From: Neoceratodus forsteri
Taxonomy: Eukaryota; Chordata; Ceratodontiformes; Ceratodontidae
Length of the DNA stretch: 64,000 nt
Direction: 5' to 3'
Assembly (NCBI GenBank): GCA_016271365.2
Contig: CM057450.1
Span: 1,805,631,967-1,805,695,966, forward strand
The first letter of the stretch is position 1; the number at the start of each line of letters is the position of its first letter. The position numbers and the translations under genes were made by a program. The notes beneath the pieces are model-generated. The model was not told the DNA's origin. It saw nothing but the letters and a program-made list of their open reading frames with translations, and searched no databases. Of this stretch, positions 32,131 through 44,440 are shown piece after piece.

Positions 32131-32643
32131 GGCCGACCCGGTGGCGCTGAGGGTTGAGGTGCTGGATGCCACATCTTGTACCATGCCGGTGATCAGGGTT
32201 CGGGAACAGGCCCGGGTCATCAGAGGTCAGTGGGGGGATGAGGGAGAGGATGTGATCGGCTGCTGGCTGGCGGCCCTCCACCTCGGGAAGGAGTACATGG
32301 TCTTCTTAGAGCTTGAACACACCCTGGTGGAGGCCAGGTGGCTGCGTCACTTCCGAGGAGCACCATGGTAGGGCGGAAGCAGCTGGTACTGGAGCTGTGG
32401 TGTGCATGTGAACTTCCATGTGCATGCATCACCGCTTCTGGGGCCTCTGGTAGGAACAAACGTGGGGGCAATAATGGAGGAAAATTTGGGGGCCACCTAG
32501 GATGAAACCTCCGGGCTGGCTCTGGGATTCCGCCGGGGTGTACATAGTGCCATAAGTTCCCAAATTACCCAGAGTCCGTTAGGCTGGCAGACGGGCTGGT
32601 GGACTGCTGAGGAGGATAAACAGAATTGTAGAAAACAAAAAAA
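32131..32643 (+). mobile_element. tRNA-derived SINE (~510 bp) with 15-bp target duplication
   Basis: Flanked by AAAGTTGCTTTTTAG at 32116-32130 and 32644-32658. The head contains an A-box-like GTGGCGCTGAGGG and a B-box-like GGTTCGGGAAC about 60 bp downstream (spacing a little longer than in tRNA). The 3' end is an A-rich tail (AAAACAAAAAAAAAA). The body includes a GC-rich 89-residue frame without known similarity. The perfect duplication makes this a recent insertion, younger than the LINE it interrupts. Confidence 0.8.
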
Positions 32644-32647
32644 AAAG

Positions 32648-34836
32648 TTGCTTTTTAGTAAAGTAGTCCCTCTTCTGTATCCTTACCATTCTATACATTC
32701 ACCGCGATGGCAGGAATTCTTCCTAGCCAAAACTGTTAACAGGGCATATACTATTTTTTACGATATTTTAAGTGAGGCTTTAAATAAGCATGCACCCTTG
32801 GTTAAGGCACTGGTCAGGAGCAGCACCTGCTGTTGGTTCTCACCTGAGCTTAAAGCTTCCCTGTTAGAAAGGGATACTTTATGGAAAAAAGCCAGAAGAA
32901 GCAAGAATGACTCGGATTGGTGTCTTTTTAAGAGAGCACGTAACCAGTGCATCAAGTTGGTCAGAGCAGCCAAGGCCACCCACTATCGTTTGGAGCTAGC
33001 CTCTGCCTCAAGAAATCCTTCAAAGCTCTGGAAAACATTAAAAGACATGTCTGGACACGCACTTGGTAATTCTATTCCAGAAAAAATTAAGTCCAGTGGC
33101 AGCGTTATCGCTAACCGATTAGAGATATGGGAAGCCCTCAATAACCATTTTGCAATGGCAGGGCTAGCATTGATACTTCTCCTGCCAATGACCTCCGCAT
33201 AGCTCAGGGCCCACCAACCCACGAGTCCCCCTCTACCAAGGAGGCCTTCTCCCTCCTACCTGTCTCTCTAAAAGAGGTGGAAGACCTACTGCTGCAACTG
33301 GACACCAGGAAGGGAGCAGGTTCCAGCTTCATAGAGCCATACTATCTGAAATGTGCCTACTATGTGCTTGCGGTGCCAATCACCCACCTATTCAACATGT
33401 CACTCTCCCAGGGTAGCCTCCCCACCTCAATGGAAAATAGCCCATGTCATCCCTCTATTAAAAGCAGGTGACCCCTGCGATCTAAATAATTACAGACCAA
33501 TCTCCCTCCTCCCTATCCTGTCTAAATTACTAGGAAAAATAGTGTCTGGCCAGCTAGGGGTATACTTAGAATCCAGAAGCCTATTAAACCCGGTTCAGTC
33601 TGGATTCAGAGCAAAGCACAGCACCATAACAGCCCTAGCTAAGGTGACCAATGATTGGCTCCTAGACCTTGACAACAAGAAGCATGTCTGTGCTGTTTTC
33701 TTGGATCTTAATAAGGCATTCGACACAGTCGATCATAGCCTGCTTCTTTCCTCCCTAAGCACCTTAGGCCTGGACCATAAATCTTTGTGCTGGTTTGCAG
33801 ACTACCTCAGAGAATGGAAACAGCAGGTTAAAGCTGAAGGTGATCTTTCTCCATTAAAACCTATGCTGAGGAGTGTGTCCCAGGGCTCTATCCTTGGTCC
33901 CCTCCTCTTTGCAGTCTACATTAACAACATCAGTGACCCCATCAAAAAAAAGCCAACATCCACGTATTCGCGGATGACACTGTACTGTACTTGAGTCATC
34001 CCATGCCGGAAGCAGCCTGTGAAGACCTCCAAGCTGAATTTAACCATCTACAATACCAGCTCATAAACAAAAAGCTTTTGCTCAATGCAAAAAAGACAAA
34101 AGCCATGCTCTTCTCCCCCTCGTTGCATGCGGCATTTCCTGCTGGGGGGGAGCTATCCCATAAATTATCACTGTTCTTGGAGAAACAGTAGAATATGTAG
34201 CTAAATTCAAATATCTAGGAGTTTGGCTCGATCATAAACTTTCCATCGCTGACCATCTCGAAGTACTACGGAAGAAACTAAGGCAAAGATTAGGACTATT
34301 CTGCAGAATTAACCACCTGCTCACAAAGGAGGCCAAGATTCAACTGGTTCAAGCTACCTTCCTATCTTTAATAGATTACGTGGACCTGCTCTACAGCCAC
34401 TGCACTACCTCTGCACTGGCTAAGTTGGACACCCTCTACCAAAGAGCTATCAGGTTCATTACTGGCCTTCCACTTTCCACACACCACTGCTCCCTGTACT
34501 CACTGTTAGGATGGACTTCCCTTCACTATAGAAGGAATAGAAATGCTGCCCTATGGGCCTTCAGAGCGGTGACCAACAAGCTCCCTCATATGTCTCAGAT
34601 TGTATTCCCCGGAGTGTGTTAGGCACCTACGCCTAAGGAGCGATTCCCTAATTGCCCTCCAAGTTCCAAGGGTCAAAACTCGTCTCGGCAAAGCTGCTCT
34701 AAGCTTCTCTTTACCCACATTGAGGAACGGTTTACAAAGGAACTTCAAGCTGAGCTGCCCTGTTAGCCTGAATATCTTCAAGGCACTCTACGATCGCTAC
34801 ATGAAAGCACCTTGCAAATGTTTTCCTCGCCACTAG
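32648..34836 (+). pseudogene. LINE ORF2: reverse transcriptase and C-terminus (broken)
   Basis: Blocks in order: YDILSEALNKHAPLV near 32760, the linker after the endonuclease; AHVIPLLKAGDPCDLNNYRP near 33440; FLDLNKAFDTVDHSLLL near 33700; GSILGPLLFAVYINNI near 33890; HVFADDTVLYL at about 33968-33995 with both catalytic aspartates intact; C-terminus VPRVKTRLGKAALSF near 34665 and a stop at 34836. A run of eight A at about 33944-33951 caused the main frameshift, just upstream of FADD. Others lie near 33200-33360 and 34190. Confidence 0.85.
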
Positions 34837-35457
34837 CCTACTAATTCCGCAACTTCCCCCTTTCCATCCTGACGCTCGCCATGTTTCTACCCCTGGCTCT
34901 CACTCTTTCTCTATTAACTCTTCTTGCTGCACCCACCCTTCCCTGTCCACTCTAGCCTGGCTAAAGTCCCACCCCATCCATAGTAGTGTCCCAATTATCT
35001 ACCTCTCCTCCGTCATTATCATAATAAACAAGTACACGGCAGCCATCGTCACTTTCTGTGGTTTTAGCTCAATTTTTCCCCCAGTTGTCGGTAATATATC
35101 CCTCCTCTTCTTTACCTCTCTAACCTGCCACCCCATACATGGACTCTTTCCCCTATAGGTGTAGTTGCCGGCTGCCTCACTCAAAAGATCTTTGCTTATA
35201 ACCCCTGTATGCCTGTGGTTAATTGTACATCTGCTGACTTCTTCAGTTGTAAAATAATGCTGTTTTTTTTATTTATTTCAACCTTGTACTCTACTGTATA
35301 CACTGTATATACTTTTTCTTCACTGTATATTATTGCTTTTTGTATACCTGCTTCTGTACTTTACTTTGATGTATTCATGACCAGGTCCACCTTGCAAATG
35401 AGCCTTGCTCAATGGTGCCTGCCTGGATAAATAAAGATTTTGATTGAGTGATTGATA

Positions 35458-36444
35458 TACCAGTAGAGGGCAGTGCAGTCTTTTACAGCTATATTGTTTC
35501 CTATTGCTGTGTACAGCATGTACCTCCTTGCCCCCACCCTGAGTTTACTTGCATTCTGTTTATTTTTTTTTTTTTCTTTTGCTTTGTCTCTTGTTTATGA
35601 GACTGCAGTTTAAAACCTGTAGTCTGGGAAACTGGTATGCGATCAGGTGATCCAGGAATCTGTGTGTATGAAGAGGTAACAAATTTAGCAGGACTTCATT
35701 TTCTTTGAAAGAAATGGTAATTTAAAAAAAGGCAAACAGATCTGGTACTATTTTGAGGAGCGGGAGTTCATTCAGGGTGATGCAGAATTACGAAAGTTGA
35801 GCCTGGGTGAGATGAAGTTATGGGAGTGGAGCCGGGGTGACACAGAGTTATGGGAGTGGAGCCGGGGTGAGACAGGGACGTAATGTTTGGGGTAGAGGTT
35901 GAGCAAAGCAGCAACACAATACAAAGAATGCAGGTACAAATAGAGGTTTTACTTTTTTGTGTTTGGCAAGTGGAAAGAGAGCGACTTTTACCTATCATGC
36001 TTCACTGCGAGAGCGCGGACTTCAGAGCAATGTGTAGTGAAGCTATATAGCTGTACTGACGGTATCGTGGGCACAGAAAAAAAGTATTTTTTTTGTAAAA
36101 GATCTTTAATTGAAACAGTAGTGGCTTTGCGACGGTTTACCGGGTCTGTCGGGTATGTGATTTTTTTTGTCTCGGTGGGGAGGGGGGTGTTTGCTGCCTC
36201 GCTCAGTCATCCGTTAGCGAGGCAGAAAACATGGCGGCTATGCTGTTTAAAAATTAGAGATGTCCAAGAACATCCTAAGTAATGTTAAAGGGAACTTGTT
36301 TTAAGCGAGCGTCTATCGATAAATACCTGACTGCTAGGATTGTTGTCCTAGCCAGTCGGAAAGCTAGGATTTTCTAACCTATTTTCTAATTTAATCTGCT
36401 TATTGGTGCTTCTCTCTTCAGGAAAAATCTGACCATTGGGGGAC
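35458..36444. other. mostly unassigned; short 30-bp tandem repeat at 35777-35873
   Basis: Near 35777-35873 a unit GTTATGGGAGTGGAGCCGGG plus GTGAGACAGA occurs about three times with changes. The rest shows no domain or family pattern. Confidence 0.5.
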
Positions 36445-36709
36445 CATTCATGAAATGTGGAGGCAGTCACATGGTTGTGGTTTAAATCTGAATAGGTGGG
36501 GCTGGGTCCTCATTCATGAAATGTGGAGGCAGTCACATGGTTGTGGTTTAAATCTGAGTAGGTAGGGGCTGGGTCCTCATTCATGAAATGTGGAGGCAGT
36601 CACATGGTTGTGGTTTAAATCTGAGTAGGTGGGGCTGGGTCCTCATTCATGAAATGTGGAGGCAGTCACATGGTTGTGGTTTAAATCTGAGTAGGTGGGG
36701 CTGGGTCCT
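36445..36709. repeat. 66-bp tandem repeat, 4 copies
   Basis: Four head-to-tail units begin CATTCATGAAATGTGGAGGC and end GGTGGGGCTGGGTCCT; they are nearly identical, with an A-for-G change in the first and one extra G in the second. Near identity indicates a recent amplification. Confidence 0.95.
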
Positions 36710-37340
36710 GCTTTTTGAACCAGAAGTGATACATTGTATATGGCTATGGATGAATATCTCTAGATAAAATACAGTTACAGGTGTTAACAGTTTCTTCTGG
36801 ATTATGATTTGCTGTTAAATATTTGGGCACACGCCTTTGAGGATATCTTGCTTAATAGAGTTGCTGTCTGTAATCTTTAGCTGTCAGGGAGTTGTTTTCC
36901 CCTCCTCCATCCCAGGGCATCAAGAACTTTGGTATCTCATTGGTAACCACCCAAGCCTCTACCGGGTTCTGATGTCACCAAACAGTCTCCAGTTCTTTTT
37001 CTCATTCTGCGTTGTGCACATTGACCCCAACAAGCTACTGCATGATAATTGGGATCAAAAAGTATTGATGTGTTTGTTGTTTTTTCCTTTGCTTTCTCGC
37101 TTTTTTTGTAGGTGGAAAGCAATGTCAGAATGATGGACTCCATGTCCGTTTTCAAAGATGAAGAGTCCTGGGGGTCTGAGGTTCAGGAAATATGACAGGT
37201 ACAAGGCTATCATGTCACATTCAGACCCCTGCTCCTCCTGTGTTATGCATCAAGGGATGGGTCATGACCTTAAATACTGTGAGGACTGTGGGGGGGTCAT
37301 CATGAACCTCAAGTCGCTTAAGAATAGGCAGGACGAACTG
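36710..37340 (+). other. unassigned, with a short Cys-rich open frame at 37158-37340
   Basis: The frame reads DPCSSCVMHQGMGHDLKYC then EDCGGVI, a CX2C...CX2C arrangement that could be a zinc ribbon. Such N-terminal Cys motifs occur in DIRS gag and in CR1 ORF1, but the segment is too short to assign. It is cut by the CR1 3' end at 37341. Confidence 0.35.
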
Positions 37341-37539
37341 AAACATAGAAACATAGACTTTGACGGCAGATAAGGACCGCTTGTCCCACCCAGTCTGCCC
37401 ATTTTCCTACCTATTGGATAAGCTGCAAATCCCAGTTAACCAACAGCCTACTTCCTCCTACCACCCCCACTATAATTGCCTTATGTCTGTCCCATGCATT
37501 CTTGAATTCACCCACTGTTTTTGACCCCATGACCTCCTC

Positions 37540-40370
37540 AGGAAGGACGTTCCATGTGTCCATCACCCTCTCCGTGAAAAAAATACTTCCTCACATTGCC
37601 CCTGAGCTGTGCCCCCTCTTTCTTCAAATTGTGCCCCCTTGTTCTTGTACATCTCTTTTTCTGAAAGATGCTACCCTCCTGGACTTTGTTGATTCCCTTG
37701 AGGTACTTGAAAGTTTCTATCATGTCCCCCCTCTCCCTCCTTTCCTTGAGGGTATACATATTAAGCTCCTTTAGTCTCTTTTTGTATAGTTTTTGGTGCA
37801 GACCATGCACCATTTTAGTTTCCCTCCTCTGGACTGCCTCCATCCTGTCTATGTCTTTGCAGAGATGGGGTCTCCAGAACTGCACGTAGTACTCCAGATG
37901 GGGTCTCACCAATTGCCTGTACAGAGGGATGACAACTTCCTGTTTTCTACTGGTGCTGCCTGTCCCTATATATCCCAGTATCCCCCCAGCCCTCCTTACT
38001 GCCTTCTCACATTGCCTGCCTACTTTAAGTCATCTGATATGACTACCCCGAGGTCCAGTTCCATTTTTGTTGTTGTTAGTACCTACTCCCCTCCCCTCCC
38101 CCCATTGTGTACTCTTCCCCTGGGTTTCTGTTTCCCAGGTGCATTACTTTGCACTTCTTTGCATTAAATTTAAGCTGCCATACTTTTGACCATTCCTCCA
38201 ACCTTGCCAAGTCCCTTCTCATCCTTTCCATCCACCCTTGTGTATCAACCCTGTTGTAGATCTTTGTGTCATCTGCAGAGAAGCATACTTTTCATTCCAG
38301 TCCCTCCGCAGTGTCATTTATAATGACATTAAAGAGAACCGGACCCAGTACTGAACCCTGTGGTACCCTGCTAGTAACCCCCCTTTCTTCGGAGTGGACT
38401 CCATTTACTATTACCCTCTGCGTCCTGTTGTCAAGCCAGTTTTTTTACCCAGACTACCCCGGGGACCTGCTCCTAGGCTGGCTAACTTGTTTATTAATCT
38501 TTTATGTGGTACTGTGTCAACTACCTTGCTAAAGTCTAGGTAGGTCATGTCCATATCCCCTCCCTTGTCTACTACTTTGGTCACCCAGTCAAAGAAATCT
38601 ATTAGATTCATCTGACATGACCTTCCCACTATGAATCCATGCTGCCTTGGGTCCTGTGCCCTGCTGGCTTCTGCGTACTCAACAATTCTTTCTTTCAGAA
38701 GTGATTCCATAGTGTTCCCTATAACTGAGGTCAAATTAACAGGTCTGTAGTTTTCTGCCTATGCCTTGCTCCCACTTTTGTGTAAGGGAAATCACATCCA
38801 CCCTCCTTCTGTTCTCAGGTACCACACCATCCTCCCACGATTTGTTAAAAAGGGTAGTCTATGGTGTCACTAGTTTTCCGCTTAGTTCTTTTAGAATTCT
38901 AGGGTGAATCCCGTCAGGCCTACCTTGAGTTTTAGGAGTTCTTTCAGGACCCTTTCTTCTGTGAATGGACTGGTATCAACCCCCTATCCAGAGTGCTTAT
39001 ATTGTTTGGTTTAGGTACGTCCCCCTCCTCTCTTTTGTGAAGACTGAACAAAAGTATTCATTCAGTAGCTCTACCTTTTCACTCTCACCCCCTGTCCACC
39101 CCCCACTCCCCTTTATTAAGCCTCACTTATCCCTCCCTTGGTCTTTCTTTCAGTCCCTAGTGTACCTATAAAAAGTTTTTATCCCCCTTCTTAACTGAGT
39201 TGGCTATCCTTTCCTTGGTTTGTGCCTTTGCTATTCTGACTGCCTTCCCCACTTCATTCTGCTTTAACTAATACAGTTCTCTGTCCTGCTCCTTCTGTGA
39301 TTTCTTATACTTCCTGAATGCTATTTTTTTCTCCTTAACCTTCCCCAACACCTCTTTTGAGAACCATAGTGTTTTTTTTCCTTCGTTTTGTTTTATTTGC
39401 TTTACACAAAGGTTTGTTGCCTCTATCATGGCAGTTTTGACCCCTCCTTCCTGCTCATTTGCTACTGCATTCCTTAGGCACTCTCCCATTTTGCCAAAGT
39501 CAGCCCTCTTGCTTTTGTATGGCTTGACTCTATGGCTGTATTTATCGTGAACCACACTGTTTGGTGGTCGCTTGTTCCCAGATTGCTACCCACTTCTGAA
39601 TCTGAGATCCTCTCACCGTCGCCGTTTGAGACTACCAGGTCTAAGATTGCTCTCTCCTGAGTGGGCTCCAACACTAGCTGCCTGAGGCATTCCCCCTGTA
39701 GTACATCAAGAATGATCTTGTTCTTGGATGTGGCTGTAGTAAATGTGCTCCAGTTAACATCTGACATATTTAGGTCCCCATCAACAATATTTCCTCTTTT
39801 TCTGCCATTCTAAGGATGTCTCCTGTCATTTTCTTGTCCATTTCCTTCCCCTGAGATGGGAGTCTGTATATAACCCCATGCAAACTGTGGTGCCATATCT
39901 TGTCTCCAAGGTGACCCACAGTGCCTCCTCTCCTCCCTGTTTACCCTTTGGTCCTGTTGCTTTGATCCCTTCCCTTACTTAGAGAGCTACTCTTCCTCCT
40001 CTTTTACCCTCCCTGTCCCTCCTGTAGATTGTGTATCCCAGTATGTTGACGTCCCAGTCATTCTCTGTGTATCATGTTTCTGTGACTGCCACGATATCCA
40101 GGCGTCCCTCTTCCATCAAGACCACTAGTTCAGGAAGCTTGTTACCTAGACTACGGGCATTGGTATTCATCACCCTCCATTTTTTGATGGCCTTACTCCT
40201 TTTAGCCCCATCCCTGTATGTACTGCTTTTGCCTTTTTCTCCATTTACCCCTGCCCTGCCCCCTATCAACCTCTCTACCTTGGTGTTTACCTCACTAACT
40301 ACCCTGTTTTGTGGGGAGAGGCTGGAAATTCCCTGCTCCTTTTCAGTGCCTCCCCCCTTGACTAGTTTAA
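37540..40370 (-). pseudogene. CR1 ORF2: endonuclease and reverse transcriptase (broken)
   Basis: Endonuclease: MNTNARSLGNKLPELV and DIVAVTET near 40140 carry the catalytic asparagine and glutamate; LVVSNGDGERISDSEV and GTSDHQTVWF near 39560 keep the SDH. RT: ASRAQDPRQHGFIVGRSCQM near 38640; DFSKVVDTVPHKRLINKL near 38500; FSADDTKI near 38275, where one residue is altered but both aspartates remain. C-terminal [15 protein letters not shown] near 37890 and GNVRKYFFHGEG near 37590. Several frameshifts, including around 38800-39000. Confidence 0.85.
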
Positions 40371-40383
40371 ATGCTTGCCAATG

Positions 40384-40930
40384 AAGCATTTAAACCTGTC
40401 ACTAAGTTCTGCCCCGGACAGATGCAGACCACCATGCCAGTATAGGCCTGTATCCCTCCAGGTGGACCCCCATCCCCCAATGAAGCCAAAACCCTGTGCT
40501 CTGCACCAGTTTTTCAACCATTCATTGAATCCCAGGGTGCAGAATACTCTAGCCTCACCCATGCAGTAGACAGGCAGTACCTCCGAGAAGGTTACCATGC
40601 ATGCTACTTGTCTAAGGACCCTCCCCAACTCCACAAACTCCTCCTGCACTGCTCTGATCCCATTCCCAGCTAGGTCATTTGTCCCTAGGTGGACAGTGAT
40701 GTCCAGCTCCATCTCCTGTGCAGCTGCTGCCGCGATCCTGAGAATTCGGTTCCTGACCCTCCAGGCCATGGTGCCAGGCAGGCACCTTACCTCCATTTCC
40801 CCTCCCCCCAAGTTCTACCCCTTAACAATTAAGTTTCCCACCAGGAGCTGTTTCCTTCACCTTTGGGGTTCTGTGCCACCCCCCCATGGGTCTCCCTTGT
40901 AGAGGTTCCCAGCATCCTCCTTGGTCTCCA
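40384..40930 (-). pseudogene. CR1 ORF1 SGNH-type esterase domain (catalytically dead)
   Basis: CR1 ORF1 proteins carry an SGNH/GDSL-type hydrolase domain. Here block III is intact (TVHLGTNDLAG near 40680), and TFSEVLPV and GFIGGWGSTW follow. The nucleophile block expected as GDSIVKG reads GNLIVKG (about 40825-40845), so both aspartate and the catalytic serine are lost. The final DGLHLS block reads GGLHLS (near 40430), losing the catalytic aspartate. The frame 40811-40362 is otherwise open. Confidence 0.8.
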
Positions 40931-41030
40931 CTGTGGGTGCCTCCATAGAGGAACCATGCTCTGCCATAATGGCATATGAATTGTGGAAATGTGATACCTT
41001 CAAGTAGGTTGGCCAGATAGATAATATGAC

Positions 41031-42611
41031 TTCAGTGCTGAACTTCCCAAGCATCAGAGGTCCAAAGTTGACAGATAAGTCTAATGAAGGACAGGCCAAG
41101 GGATGTGTTGCCCCAGAAGTGCCCATCTACACCATTAGCCCCTATTGACCTCATCTCCAGAAATGTTGAAGGGGATTTTGGCAACCGGCCTTGAGTTGGC
41201 CCTGATGTGCACAATTGACATGGAAAAAGGGTAAAAGAGGAGTCTGTGTCAGTTGTCTTCATCTGTGTTGAGATCTAGGGACTAGAAGCCAAAGTCACAC
41301 TGGACATGGTTGGGAGAAGAAGAAATATGAGAGAGGTACTGTGACCATCTTCAGGGTCATTCGGGCATCACCACTTCCTTCACTTCTGCTCTTCCTGCAC
41401 TGTAGCTGCTGCCCCAGCAGCCTGAACCAACTGCCTCTCATTCTTCTCAGGAACTTTCCTGTCCTCTCCTCCTCTGAGGCCAAATTGGATTCTTTTGCTG
41501 AGCAGGATGTCTACCGCTCTCAGTATTCCAATGAAGGTGGTACATTTGGAGGGCACATACTCTGTCAAAGGAAAGCTCCTCACTTTAGGCCCTTCTTATT
41601 GATCCAGTCATTAAAGATCACTCAGTGCAGGTGTAGGAGAGGCTGGCCTCATCCTAATCCCCTGAAAAATACCTTTCATGTGACGACTTGGTCTCAGATG
41701 CAGCGTTCTGGAAGGCCAAGTCCCAAGATCACTTTTTTGACCTTCTGATAGAATCAAAGAAATTGGACCAGATTGGGTGCTGAGTGTATGTGGTAGTCAC
41801 CTTGGTCATCCAGCAGGCAGATTACATAACCTGTATGACTCACTATACTCATGATTTGTTTACTTATCTCAGACAGATAGGCAGCTCTTTCTTGAGCAAG
41901 AGGGGACCTGGATAAGCACAATATGGGTTCCAAGTAGCAAAGCACACAGTACAGGTGACTTTGGACTTGGCAGATTCTTCATCAGTGGACATGGCTACTG
42001 TAGGCACTCTTTATCACAAGGCAGAGCTCACATGTCCCCTTTTCCTCCCAAGAAACAGCAGAAGATGTTGGACCTGTTCATTCAACTCTTAGATTGAGAA
42101 CTTTCTAAAAAAAGGTCAGGGAGTCCAATACTAACACGCAGTCTGTTGCCTCCCAAACTCTTTAGCGGGATCTATGTCCACAGATTAGCTTGGGCTAGTC
42201 TTCCTTTTGTAGCACTTTTCATTCCAAGCAACAGCTGCAGCAGTCCTGACAGATACAGCAGCGGCAGCAGTATTGCTCTTCCTAACTAATACAGTAAAGG
42301 GTCTTGGCAGGGCAACTGCAGAGGTAATGGTGGAAAGATAACCACAAGGGCAGCTGTGGAAGCTCTGAAGGTCAGGGCTTTGGCTCCAGTGATGAGTTCA
42401 AAAAGTGTCTAGAGTGAGGGTCTCATTCCCTCTCTGCTCCAGACCCTGCTGCAACTCCTGGCTGGGTACAAGTTACAACACTTCCTGCCCCAGTGGTCTG
42501 CAGTATTATTGGACAGGTCTCCTGGAAGTGATTTGAGAGGGTCTTTCTCTGTAGTTTGAGACTGTACTCTCATACCGTCCCACACGAGAAAATACACTTG
42601 CAGATACATCA
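41031..42611. other. unassigned, possibly DIRS gag remnant
   Basis: Minus-strand frames with alanine-rich (NTAAAAVSVRTAAAVAWNE near 42240) and arginine/glutamine-rich (AAGAAATVQEEQK near 41390) segments resemble the composition of DIRS gag, but no conserved motif is convincing. A GCA-rich patch lies at 42220-42280. Confidence 0.3.
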
Positions 42612-42874
42612 TATGTCTGTCTCCTGCATCAGCGGGGCCACTTTACCCTCGAGTTCTCATCCTATCCGAATCAGTCCTCCTAAAATCCAGGACTTCTGGG
42701 ACCAGTTTCTCTCTGCTTTGAGTCTGATGTCAAATTGTACTGTCTAGTGGTCGTTTGCTCCCAGTGGGTTTGGTACTGTGACCTCCCCTATACTGCCCCT
42801 GCGTGTGGGGAGTAAATTGAAGATGGCTACCTGTTGTCAAATGCAGTGGGTGTTTTACTTGGTCTTATAGTTGG
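42612..42874 (-). mobile_element. CR1 fragments (3' UTR piece and endonuclease piece)
   Basis: A partial copy of the GTCTGTCTCCTGCATCAGCG 3' block at 42612-42660 duplicates the one at 42905. Between them, minus-strand sequence resembles a CR1 endonuclease end (KAEKNWSQKSWIL-like reading after a TGSKRPLDSTI stretch, corresponding to GSNDHxTVQF). These belong to one or two small additional CR1 fragments. Confidence 0.5.
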
Positions 42875-43342
42875 TGCTAAGACAGAAGAAGGCTTACTGC
42901 CCATCAAGTCTGTCTCCCGCATCAGTGGGGCCACTTTACCCTTGAGTTCAATAATAGATATTTATCTAGTTCAGACTTGAATGTGGCTAATGTTTTTGAT
43001 TCTACTATTTCTTTTGGTAACTCATTCCATCCCCTCCCAGCTCTGTGGATAAAAACCCCTCTTCTATCATTCTTTACTTAGTTACTGTATCTAATTTTAT
43101 TAGCTTGTTGTGACATCTCAAATTAAAATCCTTTTCCTCTTCTTGTAAATTCATACTCTTCATTAGCTCTTGATCAGTAGTTATTTTGAACCTTTGGAGT
43201 ATGTCCCCGCTTGCTGGTCTTTTTTCCAGGCTGTATAGTCGTAACCTTTCAGCTTGTCATCATAGAGTAGATTTCTCAGCCTTGGTATGAGCTTTGTTGC
43301 CCTATGCAGTACTCTTTCAAAGTTATGTACATCTCTCCTAAG
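42875..43342 (-). pseudogene. ancient CR1: C-terminus and 3' UTR
   Basis: Minus strand: RDVHNFERVLHRATKLIPRL near 43300, the block before RGDxI; then RGVFIHRAGRGWNELPKEIV and ESKTLATFKSELDKYLL near 43000. The 3' UTR ends near 42875 in a block of the DGGQ...CTTCTTCTGTC type, a usual CR1/L2 3' signature. Stops and frameshifts interrupt. It is cut at its 5' side by an insertion at 43343. Confidence 0.8.
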
Positions 43343-44440
43343 ATATTTTATTTATTTTGTTTTTGTTAACCAGGTAGATGCACTAGACAAGAGATTTTGC
43401 CTATTTTCAGGCACGACCGGGAGGTTTACACATCAGAAACAGCAGATACATAGTGTCCACAACAGAATACGAAACATCTAGTTGGAAGGAAAATACAGTA
43501 ACACATGACAATTTTGAATACATGGCACATTCAGGAGCAACAAGTAGCATATACGTAGCATGAGGATAAACAGTAATCACAGTTACATAAACTTTTATAG
43601 AATTTTGAAAACAGTATAATTGACTGAAGAAATACGTATACAGCAAACGCTTGGGGTACATAAGTGCTGAGAGGAAGTACCGCTCTCAAGGTGGAAGATC
43701 AGTGGTAGTAGTGCAAGCGAGTGGAGACAAGCAAGAGGTAGAGCAGGAGCAGAGACCTGAGCTCATAAGGTGAGTTCTTAAACTTTTTTGAAAGGCCCGT
43801 GAGTAGCCGATTGTTTAACATAGAGTGGAAGGGTGTTCCACATTCTGGGAGCAGATATGGCAAATGCAAGTTCACCCTTTTTGGTGAGACATCTAGGCAT
43901 AACAAAGGAAGCATTTTCAGTAGATCTTGGCGTATAGAGCAAGTCAGGTTGTTTTAGCAGAGTTACAAGGGACCTTGGAGTACTAGTCCAGGTTAATTTA
44001 TCGACCTGACAACCAGCTGTGTACAGACAGTAGGAGGATGGGGTGAACCAATTGAGAGAAGACTAGAGCTGACAACAATGTGTTGGTTTAGGAGCTGCAA
44101 GGGCGAAGCGGCAGATAATATTATAACAAGTGCTCCATTTCTGGATTACTTGCTTGCTAGCATTAAGGTAGGCTATAGAGCCATAGTTGAGGCAAGGTTG
44201 AAGAATTCCCTAAGAAATGCTTTGCCTGACTCTTTGCTATCTGTTAGGTCCATGCATGTTTTTAAGAAACACGTAGAACAACATTGTTTGAATCTTTCAC
44301 ATTGTCTATGTAACGATACTGATGCTCTGTGATATTTATGTACTGTTTTATTTTTCTGTTACCTCTTGTGTCTTCCTTGAAAATGGATATTTTATGCTCT
44401 TTGGGTCACCCGGTCAACAAATTTTAAATAAAAATATGGA
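43343..44440 (+). mobile_element. composite insertion: repeat head plus LINE 3' end
   Basis: The first ~100 bp (TTTATTTATTTTGTTTTTGT, then ACCAGGTAGATGCACTAGAC) matches the head of the older repeat at 18956. The middle shows a GGTGTTCCACATTCTGGGAG block typical of an old dispersed vertebrate repeat. From about 44100 a plus-strand frame resembles a LINE C-terminus (LRNALPDSLLSVRSMHVFKK), followed by an AAATTTTAAATAAA tail near 44435. Whether this is one element or two is unclear. Confidence 0.45.

Larger units (their letters stand above)
32100..35457 (+). mobile_element. LINE of the L2/Jockey-like group, 5'-truncated
   Basis: Starts in the C-terminal part of the endonuclease, runs through a nearly continuous RT and C-terminus, then a 3' UTR to a GGATAAATAAAG motif and TGATTGAGTGATTGAT tail at about 35457. 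A SINE with target duplication interrupts it at 32131-32643. The frame has few lesions relative to other LINEs here, so it is among the younger elements. Clade assignment between L2, Rex1 and relatives is uncertain. Confidence 0.75.
37341..41030 (-). mobile_element. CR1 LINE, ~3.7 kb with ORF1 and ORF2 remnants
   Basis: Minus strand. The 3' end at 37341 has the tandem TATGTTTC octamer tail. ORF2 (RT, endonuclease) lies between 37500 and 40370 and the ORF1 esterase at 40384-40930. It is nearly full length, lacking most of the 5' region. Family sequence is close to the copies at 16.6 and 47.4 kb. It has numerous stops and frameshifts. Confidence 0.88.

Noticed and set aside
40362..40811. An esterase-like 149-codon frame as a host lipase or acetylhydrolase
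   Set aside because: It lies upstream of CR1 ORF2 on the same strand, matches the CR1 ORF1 esterase arrangement and lacks its catalytic serine.
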